Source of the DNA: Aurelia coerulea
Taxonomy: Eukaryota; Cnidaria; Scyphozoa; Semaeostomeae; Ulmaridae
Assembly: GCA_039566865.1 (NCBI GenBank)
Contig: CM076943.1
Span: 8,852,001 to 8,916,000 of the forward strand
Direction: 5' to 3'
Length of the DNA stretch: 64,000 nt
Shown here piece by piece: positions 56,303 through 64,000 of the stretch; within the stretch, counting starts at the first letter, position 1; each line of letters begins with the position of its first letter. A program made the translations under genes and the position numbers. Under the pieces are notes generated by a model. That model worked only from the letters and a program-made list of their open reading frames with translations, ran no database searches and had not been told where the DNA came from.

Positions 56303-56790
56303 CAAAAAGCTAGCATATGTTCAAAATCTTTAAATCAATGTAAAAAGTGGGTGTAAAACCCCATGACCTATTTCTTTACACTGAATGGCTTCGAAGAAAC
56401 TTTAGCTACTTCCATTAATTCTAATAACGTTAGAATTTTCTTCAATCTTCAATGTTTTTAAAAAGTACAGCAAATTTTATATTTCAGCTCGTTTCAGGAT
56501 GTGACGTCATCTAATTTCTAAGTCGTAAACCAGAAGATTGACAGACTTTTGCTTATATTGTAGACATCCATAAAATATGGTGTTCTTGAACATTACTTCA
56601 TGTTTCGTCAAAAAGTTTAGAAATTACCATCGTTTTCAGCTTTTTTCCAAAATTCTCTTGAATTCTTAAAAAAGAAGAAAACGCTCTACTTCTGAAAATA
56701 TTGAATATTTCAGAAAAGTCTAACGGTAGAATTATAGCGGAATAGCCAAAGTTTCTTTGAAGCCATTCAGTTCAAACAAATACTTGGAAC
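56303..56790. repeat. AGCATAG-family MITE, right end damaged
   Basis: It starts AGCATATGTTCAAAATCTTT, runs through TGACGTCA (56502-56509) to GTCTAACGGTAGAATTATAG and AGCCATTCAGTTCAAACAAA, then breaks before the terminal arm. Confidence 0.78.
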
Positions 56791-57515
56791 TCTGCTGGCT
56801 TGAACGACATCATAAAACCATTTCCACGCAGCATAGAATCAGGCAAACTTTACAAATATAGCTGCAATGCAAGCCGGATACACAAGAATGAAACAAGGAC
56901 AGATTTGGTAAGACAATAGCACGAGTTGGCTTTGATTGACACCGCAATTCAAAGCGATTAGTGATCGCAGACAAAGGAAATTCTCTCAACCAGTAATTCA
57001 AAACAAGCAAAGCCGCAAAAGTTTCTCTGAAACCCAGGTAGCTAGCTCGTTCATTGTGCATTCCAGAATTTTCTTAAGAGCAAACATGAGCATAGATCGA
57101 AAGGAGGAGGATATATCTACACATCTGCCTCGGGCATTTAATTTGTTTGGTTCAGAAGCCAATTGGGAGGCGATACAATTCTCTTATTTTTTTGAATGTA
57201 ATAAAAACACTTACTGCTCAGCTTCTGGACCAAAGAAATAAAATGCCCGTGGCAGATGTGTAGATATATCCTTCTTCTTTCGATATATGCTCATATTTGC
57301 TCTTAAAAACAATTTCTGGAATACACAACGAGCGCGCTAGCTACTTGGGTTTCAGAGAAACTTATGCTGCTTTGTTTGTTTTGAATTACTGGTCGAGGGA
57401 ATTTCCTTTGTCTTCGATCACTAATCACTTTGAATTCAGGTGTCAACAAAAGCATCTCATGCTATTGTGTTATAAAATCTGTCCTTGTTTGCTAAATGAC
57501 TGAAAGGTCAATCAA
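56790..57515. repeat. Interior of the PIF/Harbinger-like element (palindrome fragment)
   Basis: AAACCCAGGTAGCTAGC, TGCATTCCAGAATTTT and GAGCAAACATGAGCATAGAT, then GGGCATTTAATTTGTTTGG and their inverses to 57500 match the interior of 34998-35959. Terminal GGCCTGTT arms are absent. Confidence 0.7.
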
Positions 57516-58409
57516 GCTGAAGTTTCGTACAAAAGATGATGAGAATGCCAAAGTCTCTGGTTTGTACACTATCTGATATGATATACATAATATTATTACT
57601 GCGAGCAATTTTGATGATACTTTAACTATTGACATCATTCTCTGACGGAATTACAATAAATTTAGTAATTGAAAAATTAAGGCACATAAACTGCAGTATT
57701 TACAACCCGGATATATATGTAAAAATACCACAAAATCTAATAGCAAGGGCTGGTCATAATCCACCTGGTTTTGGGCCTGCTACCAATCTAGGCCAATGTT
57801 TTGTTTTAAGATCACTTCTTCCATAGCGAATGCAAGTCAAGTAACAATGCACACAGAGAAGAAAATGGGTCGTTCAAGACTCCAAGAGAAGGCAGAATGG
57901 TCTATTCTGCGTGTCCTTCTTCCAGCCTGATATGAGAACCGTAAACATTTCGCGTTGTTTTTCTCATACTCGGCGTGCAATGCCTAATGGTTATCAGAGG
58001 GTCTTTAACTCTATACTTAAACTGTTTCTCCTAAAAATTCCTATTACCCGACTTTATTCAATTCAGTCAGTTTGTTTCTACCTGGACGCGCGAGCCATCT
58101 ACGAGAACAAGAACCAGCTAGAAGCACCAAAGCATCATGAACAGCCCTCAAAGCAATATATCCGACAGTATTCCCCGTCTCGTCAGCTTTCAACAGAGAC
58201 TGGACGTAGTACATTCACAACAGTAGCTCTTACGGCACGGGGGTACGATAAATGATTATATAATGACAAAGTTTACATCGATACAGCTATGCAGTTCATA
58301 ATCCAAAAGCTATATACAGACACACAATGGGTTACTATATTGTAAACAAATAATAATTGCAACGTAAAAGAAAATAAAATCTTCACTCAAAATCATACAA
58401 ATAGAATCA

Positions 58410-58465
<56 letters not shown>

Positions 58466-59540
58466 AAAATGGTATGCATTTGGCAACTGAAATTAAACAA
58501 TATTGCAGATGTCTGACGAGAGGATCAGAAAATGTTCACATGATGTAGAGTCTATGGCTATTTTTAACTATCTATCATTTGGCAAAACTAACGCTCGATG
58601 TTCGATGAGCTGAAATGAGAACTCATCAAGTCTCGATTTCAATTGGATAATTCAAACGAAAGAACCATGACCAACTCTTTCCCAGTTACCCTAACGAACA
58701 TGATTATCTTGGAAATGCACCACTCATGATGACTATGAAAATGAAATCAATAATATTTTGTTTTGTTTCACCCTTTGCGTTAGGACTGGTCTACCATGGT
58801 CTCGTTCCGTAAAGACATTCGGGGAAGCCGGAAAGGTCTAATTAAGAGTATCAATATGGACCATTTCGTTCAGTAGTTTCGAGCAATTTCAAGCGTCCTT
58901 CCTTGCTCAGAGGACTCCCAAACAAGCCTAACAAATTTACCTTATTTGTGTAATAAAAATATATTTAATTTTGCGTGACAGTAAAAAGCTGGAAAACATT
59001 TTATTTGCTTCTCTTCCTTGATGCAGTCTACATCGAAATCTACATTGACCTGCTGTTCTAGTTGAGAGAACAATTGTTTGCTTTGCAATCAATTCTAAAT
59101 TTTGATGTGAAAACAGGTTGTAAAAATTATCAAATTTTGGATGTTTGCTCAAAGTTTTTATTCGGCTCACTCAGTTAAATCATCATTGCTATATTCTTAA
59201 AAACAGAGACGGGTAACCTAATTGATATAGCATGGATTTTTGTTTGCTTGGGACTTTTGCCAGACAATTGATAATTGCATGTAGAAAACAGATAATGTTT
59301 TAACCAAAGATCTTCTTCAAACAATTCTTTAAAAACAAACTTCCTGGAGTCGATCTTTCATATGAATAGGAAATATCGGGTGAATACAAACAAGTTACAA
59401 TGGCTGCGGTATGAGTCTCTGTTGACCGGATCGCCATCTTGAAATAAAAAAGCACAGGGAAAAAAGGGACTCATCGTCATAAGTCTAGGTAATGGCTCAC
59501 ATGTACTCCTTCCTTAAAAATATAGTTATGAATTAATCTA
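57516..59540. other. Intergenic / KLF 3' region with a (GATT)n microsatellite
   Basis: 58411-58466 is a pure TGAT/GATT tetranucleotide run. The KLF 3' UTR must extend below 59541. A minus-strand AATAAA lies near 58998-59004 and could end it. The plus frame 57911-58255 (114 codons) is not supported by motifs or splice context. Confidence 0.45.
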
Positions 59541-59817
59541 CTAATGCCGCTTCATATGAAGTGATAAATGATCTGACCGTGAAAAAGATCGATCGCAATG
59601 AGGACACTTGAAAGGCTTAGAGCCTGTATGCTTACGGAAATGTCGTGTCAGTTCATCTGATCGTGCAAATCTCCACGAACAACCTTCCCACGAACATTCG
59701 TATGGCTTTTCTCCTGTGTGCGTGCGCATATGGGCTTTGAGATGCGAGCTCTTTGTGTATATTTTGTCGCAGCCTGCAAACGAACAGCGATGACTCCGGC
59801 GTTTGTTTTTTGGAGAC
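59541..59817 (-). CDS. Kruppel-like factor, terminal exon with three C2H2 zinc fingers (partial gene)
   Basis: The acceptor ACCTTTTAG at 59818/59819 opens the exon, and the frame ends in HMKRH and TAG at 59543-59541. It encodes about 91 residues of a sequence-specific DNA-binding domain that recognises GC/CACCC boxes. Fingers 1 and 2 are C-x4-C and finger 3 is C-x2-C, joined by TGEKPYE and TGSKPFK linkers. Recognition helices read [14 protein letters not shown] and RSDHLSL, identical in key positions to KLFs and unlike the Sp family finger 1. Finger-2 and finger-3 residues such as [24 protein letters not shown] and KPFKC are most like KLF6/7. The first base completes a codon split with an upstream exon. 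The activation-domain exons were not found between here and 64000. Confidence 0.93.
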
Positions 59818-59834
59818 CTAAAAGGTAAAATTTG

Positions 59835-60110
59835 CATGAGATCGTTGACTGACTTAATTATTCATATAGTACGGATTGGCATAGTGTGGAATCGGCTTCC
59901 AGATCAATATAAAGCTGCAAAAAGCGGTGATGAGTTCAAAATGAAAACAGAAGTTGAAAGGGATCCGGATGTAACTGGCGCATTTGTATTATATCGTTTA
60001 ATTTGAGATATTGTAAATAGGGTTGAGTTGGCCTTAATTAGCATTAAATATCTTTCTATCCAACTGTAAATAAATTGTCTTATTATTATGTGTTAACATT
60101 ATATGTATCA
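59835..60110 (+). pseudogene. LINE 3'-end remnant (reverse-transcriptase C-terminal tail)
   Basis: The plus frame reads VRIGIVWNRLPDQYKAAKSG, then DEFK. This resembles the 'VWNsLP...a.s...FK' C-terminal tail common to Jockey/CR1-like retrotransposon polymerases. A stop and a short A/T-rich 3' tail with ATAAATTGTCTTATTATTAT follow. No catalytic region is present. It is oriented opposite to the KLF gene, in the intron just upstream of its last exon. Confidence 0.5.
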
Positions 60111-60132
60111 CAATAGGGTAAAAAGCGTAAAG

Positions 60133-60285
60133 GCCAGCTTCCAGTCGGTGGAACTTTCCGAACGGGCAGAAATTTACACAATCTAAATTTCTACTGAATT
60201 ACAAAGCGATATTTTCTCTTGTGAACAAAAGAATTTTTGCCCGCTAAGAAATTCCACTGACAGTAAACTAGCCTAAACAAATCCG
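60133..60285. repeat. GGCCAGCTTCCAG-type MITE, copy 1
   Basis: GGCCAGCTTCCAGTCGGTGG and AACTTTCCGAACGGGC pair loosely with GCCCGCTAAGAAATTCCACT and GACAGTAAACTAGCC. Copy 2 is at 61423-61577. Confidence 0.6.
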
Positions 60286-61422
60286 CTATAAATGCGACAG
60301 GAAAAAGGGCCCAGCTCTTTGTCTCAACTTGATATTTTTCGGCCCCCTTCTTAAAAGATCCTAACGCGATTGGATGGAATCCAATTTCTTGATTCCATTT
60401 GGAAGCAATCGTTACTGAAACTGTGTTCAAAAGAGCTTAAGAAATGCATAATTTTAATTCTAATACGTTTTTGCGCCAGTGTGAAGTGAACCAAGCAATA
60501 TAAATAAGCATAACATTTTTTCAGAGCGTATGCAAACTCTTCAAACAAGAGTTTAAAGCACCTATTGTAGCAGGACGTTGGTGTATGAAAACTGCCACAA
60601 ACTAAGGCCATTTTGAATAAGTTTCCCTGTTTTTTCATAGTAATGTTGTCCCCATTGACCGAAGTGACGTCAACAAATCAAAGAACGCAGGGACACAAGG
60701 GACCCAAGGTCATACGTCTAAGTCAGTCATTATGCCTATTGTCTCGTTTTGATGTCGCAAAATGAAACAGTGAATTACTAAGGACGATGGTTCTGCAATG
60801 AACTTAAAAAGATGACGATCTTAGAAGAATAGAATAGAGGCTAACCCTGGATCTTGATTTGGTAGTATCGGTTGTAGCAGCAGAGTGGAATTTGGTGGTA
60901 TTATCGTAGTAGCAGTACGGATTCTGAAATTAATAAAGTTCAACGTTACCAGCTAGCCTGAAAGGATGTATCGGCCTTCGCCGAAATAGAAGGGTTATGG
61001 TAGATATTTTTCATTTTAGAATATTTATACAGGTTAATAAGTTTCATATACTATGTTTTTCAAACCGACCTGTTTAAACTGAAATTAAAAGAGAGCACTA
61101 AACTAAAAACAAAATGAACTAACATACCTAATTTGCAATTAATACAATACAAAGTCTTTGAACAAGAAAGCGAAATTGAAATTAAAGTTACACCCCCTTC
61201 TATAGTAGTTCTTTGGAGATTCTCGGGGAGGGTGCCAATTTTGTCTCTCTTTCTAGAATAATTTTCGCAAGTAGTCTCAAACGAATTCAAAGATTTGTAA
61301 GTTGGCGTGGCGGTCTCTTTCTTACAAGATTAATGATAGTTGACCGGCCAAGATTCTGAATTAGCAGAGCAGCAGTAGCATCGTATGTGCTTATGATATG
61401 TGGATATTCAGTTCTGTAATGG
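60286..61422. other. KLF intron/upstream sequence without recognised content
   Basis: TGACGTCA occurs at 60665-60672 in a segment shared with 10820-10860. No KLF activation-domain exon was found. Confidence 0.4.
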
Positions 61423-61577
61423 CCATTTTCCAGCTAGTGGAATTTTCCGAGCGAACGGAAATTCTATTATTTACGAACGCAAATGTCACTTTGTTTTTAA
61501 TAGAAATTTAAGGTTGAATGACTCTTGACTGTGTAAAATTCTGCTCGCTCGGAAATTCCACTGCTTGGAAACTAGCC
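61423..61577. repeat. GGCCAGCTTCCAG-type MITE, copy 2
   Basis: GGCCATTTTCCAGCTAGTGG and AATTTTCCGAGCGAACGG pair with CTGCTCGCTCGGAAATTCCA and CTTGGAAACTAGCC. A third partial unit follows at 61590-61655 (AAATGTCACTGCGTACTTGA, GCGTAAAATTCC). Confidence 0.65.
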
Positions 61578-61655
61578 TTTGTGCGATGAAATGTCACTGC
61601 GTACTTGAAAGAAATTTGCGGTTGAATGGCTTTTTGATTGCGTAAAATTCCTCCT

Positions 61656-62429
61656 GCTGCTAAAACTCTCAGATCGCCAAAAAAATGGGAAACTCCACTC
61701 CAGTGCTGGGAAAATATAACTAACAAATCATTTATTTTAATAAAAGAATCCTTAGCAGATTTTAACTTGCTTTTATTCGTTTTCCGAGTTAAAGTACTCC
61801 GAAGTTACTTGAGTAATGTCTAAACATTGGACAAGCTTCAAAAACTTTGTTTTGGAATGCTCACAAAAGCACAGGTAGAAAAAGTATGAAGATTGTTATG
61901 GAACCTTTAACAAACTCCTAAGAAACTCCGAGTAGTCAAAATTTGATATTTTAGAACCTTTTCAGTATTCTTTACAGCGGGGCTAGGTCTGGAGTGATGT
62001 TGTGATTGTACGGTCTGTACAAGTGATCTGAGACAGAAGAGTACGACCCAAGCTTATACGTGAATCACTTGATGTATATACAATGATTGAATTAATTAAT
62101 GAATAGTTAATATATACTAAACACGGTCAAACACTTTGAACACTTCAACTTAAACACTTGAACACACTGATCCCTAGAGTTCTCTCTCAAAAGTCCCTTG
62201 AACAAATTCAAACAAGAAATATGAACACGCCTGAACAGTTGGACATAATCACATGACAACAGTGTCCAATGAAATGAATGAGTACAGGACGATACCTAAA
62301 TCATAAAAACAGACACAAACACAACAGTGACCTAGGTAGAGGTGTCAGAGCATCCTCATCCCTGTACACATTTTGAAGAAAATATAAAGCCAAACAATGA
62401 ATCGTCTCGTTTTTCTTTCTTTTTTCGCC
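61656..62429. other. Unassigned sequence
   Basis: Contains a run of related ACTTGAACAC-like words at 62130-62180. No gene or bounded element was seen. Confidence 0.35.
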
Positions 62430-62562
62430 AAAGACTACTGTAAATGGGATCATATTATATGTTAGTTATTACCAAATTCAATTTTAGCATGGCTCCCTGT
62501 AAATGGTATATAATATAAAGTGGACTACCATGGATAAAAAAATTGAAATGAAATGAAATTGG
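62430..62562 (+). mobile_element. Probable LINE 3' tail
   Basis: The stretch CATGGCTCCCTGTAAATGG, then AAAGTGGACTACCATGGATA and an A-rich (TGAAA)n end looks like the 3' UTR and microsatellite tail of a CR1/L2-like retrotransposon. No coding part remains. Confidence 0.4.
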
Positions 62563-62905
62563 CTCAAATTCTTAGTTGCTTATAAAACTATACGTGTACA
62601 TGTTGACACTGATACCTAAACGTGGTATCCGAATCTAACGCGGACTTTTATCGACAATGGATAGCCATAGAAGAAATGCTGTGTCTGAGTGCTTTCTTTG
62701 CGCTATTTATAGAAAAGCCTATTTACCAAGACAAGGATGCACATTTCCTGTATCTTATAAAGATGACTGGATCGCTCCAAAAAGAAGGGGGTATAGCATA
62801 GATCATAAAGAACAGGTTCGAGATCGTCATTCCAATCCTCAATTCTTTTCTCAAGTCAAGCGTATCACCAAGCGCTTTGTATTATGCTTTCTTTCTGTAA
62901 CTTAT

Positions 62906-63062
62906 CACTCTCCGTCGCAGAGGCTGTTTGTTGGAAACCGAACTTTCAGAACTGCGAATGCGCCAAATAAGGCTTCGTGCTCGCTTTTTTGGCGCCTTCG
63001 CAGTTTTGAGAGCTTCAGTTGAAAGCTCGGTTTCCAACAAGCAGCCTCTGCGACGGAGAGTG
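62906..63062. mobile_element. CACTCTCCGTC-family MITE, copy 2, 9-bp TSD
   Basis: The ends are CACTCTCCGTCGCAGAGGCT and AGCCTCTGCGACGGAGAGTG, with inner arms GTTGGAAACCGA and TCGGTTTCCAAC. The perfect 9-bp direct repeat GTAACTTAT is at 62897-62905 and 63063-63071. It is 157 bp. Three overlapping open frames reported over it are composite artefacts. Confidence 0.93.
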
Positions 63063-63479
63063 GTAACTTATCCTTGTAACAGTGGAATTTTGGTACAGCT
63101 CTGGGAACAATTCCATCACTCTCATATCGTCTCCAAGGCACTGTTTGCTTCATTTTGCAGGCTTGATTTTCCTTATAGACATATTGTTCTCTACTGGTTT
63201 ATGTCAACGGTGGCCAAGTAAGAAATTCTGTGTAATGTTATATTGCAATTAATTCGATTAAACTGACAATTTAATCATTTTGACCTACCGTTGCATATTA
63301 AGAAGCAACATAACTACAATGAATTGTCTGTTCATTTCATATTTTTTCCAATTGAACAATCGCATAAAAGGGTTTTCTTTAATGGACATATGTCGCAGTA
63401 ACGATTGGTTAATATGACAACAAGTTTGAAGAGGAATTCCATTGTTTCGTGACTTTTTGTTCCTGCTCCATGACTTTGC

Positions 63480-63716
63480 TAGCCTACGAGTAGACCCATT
63501 ATCCTGAAGAATAAAGGGTCTACGAAATAAAGAGATAAAACTTGCTACGGCTGCCCAATTAATTAAGTTAATCCTCTGTTCAAATACTGCATGAAACTCG
63601 TCTAAACAAAGGCTGCATAAATTAAGTTCCAGAAATCTGGAACTGTAGTAGCAAGCTTTTGCTTATTAATTCGTAGACCCTTTCTCCAGTTGGATAATGG
63701 GTCTACACGCAGGCTA
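63480..63716. mobile_element. TAGCCTGCG-family MITE, long copy
   Basis: TAGCCTACGAGTAGACCCAT, then TATCCTGAAGAATAAAGGGT at the left. ACCCTTTCTCCAGTTGGATA, then TGGGTCTACACGCAGGCTA at the right. The flanks TGACTTTGC and TGACTTTTGC are a near-TSD. A central non-arm segment contains an AATTAATTAAGTTAA stretch. Confidence 0.8.
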
Positions 63717-63739
63717 TGACTTTTGCCTGCTTTAAAATT

Positions 63740-63830
63740 AAAGAGCCATTGTCACCCAGGGTCCTTTGCGGGCATGCTACAATGTCAGGCTGTCTGAAAA
63801 TCAAATTTGGCCTAAGCAGAAAATATGGAT
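63740..63830. repeat. Dispersed repeat, inverse of 10193-10295
   Basis: GCCATTGTCACCCAGGGTCC, TTTGCGGGCATGCTACAATG and GTCTGAAAATCAAATTTGGC. See the copy in intron 10. Confidence 0.6.
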
Positions 63831-63912
63831 TAACAGTAGCTCAACTGACAGAACAGTTTGACCTCGTTTAATTTTTCCTGTCAGTTCAACTACTGTACTC
63901 TGGATCTGTGGA

Positions 63913-64000
63913 ACATAGGGCTCAAATCTTTAAAAAGGTCAGTGTAGAATTCTATTACAGTTTTCTTTTAAATAAATGGCTTGGAAGGAACTTAGGATTT
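63913..64000. mobile_element. AGCATAG-family MITE, left end, runs off the window
   Basis: ACATAGGGCTCAAATCTTTA, then AAAAGGTCAGTGTAGAATTC and AAATGGCTTGGAAGGAACTT fit the left terminus of the family. The element continues beyond the last base. Confidence 0.75.

Noticed and set aside
57911..58255. 114-codon plus-strand frame, locally higher GC
   Set aside because: Kept out of the gene list because no family is recognised, no neighbouring exon is found and codon use is not distinctive. It is the best of the rejected frames.
62657..63022. 121-codon plus-strand frame near the window end
   Set aside because: Its second half is the CACTCTCCGTC MITE with a perfect 9-bp TSD. The first half has no motif.

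Overview
The window reads as a repeat-dense stretch of an invertebrate animal genome. It holds two recognisable protein-coding genes, both on the minus strand: a PP2C-type phosphatase gene and the last coding exon of a Kruppel-like factor. A zinc-finger triplet of the KLF type implies a metazoan. The PP2C is closest, from memory, to the invertebrate T23F11.1/ppm-2-like group. A cnidarian is plausible, but the phylum cannot be fixed from this sequence.

PP2C gene (54155 down to 9723). I rebuilt eleven coding exons by hand, all with GT-AG introns and matching phases. They give a complete 325-residue phosphatase with every metal and phosphate ligand in place and an N-terminal MGxxxS myristoylation motif. 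The exons total 978 nt spread over about 44 kb. Introns run from 0.6 to 18.4 kb, and most of the recognisable intron content is transposable elements. A probable 5' untranslated exon ends at a strong donor at 55444/55443, next to a CpG-rich patch.

KLF gene. 59541-59817 is the terminal exon with three C2H2 fingers, closest to KLF6/7 in its finger residues. I could not find the upstream exons, which may lie beyond 64000.

Repeat landscape. Many insertions have terminal inverted repeats (TIRs) and target-site duplications (TSDs) that can be read directly. There are hAT-type insertions with 8-bp TSDs (11239-11872, 25135-27626, 25918-27156, 26534-26915, 28924-29339, 53662-53838). Several MITE families have 9-bp TSDs (AGCATAG, CACTCTCC, TAGCCTGC, TACCCTGG and TGGAYTTGCC families). 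A CCGGGTG-ended family and Tc1/mariner-like elements carry TA TSDs. Others are PIF/Harbinger-like (TWA), piggyBac-like (TTAA), a tRNA-derived SINE in three copies, and decayed LINE tails. At 23449-28250 insertions are nested five deep.

Satellites. 0.58-3.26 kb is a 178-bp tandem array. 43.1-45.3 kb is a foldback element whose right arm has been amplified into a tandem array with a 691-bp higher-order repeat, which looks like a satellite arising from a MITE. 12.4-13.6 kb is an old, decayed tandem array. No transposase or reverse transcriptase gene is intact in the window. No CRISPR array, rRNA, prokaryotic operon or cluster of interacting genes is present. The novelty here lies in the repeat biology.
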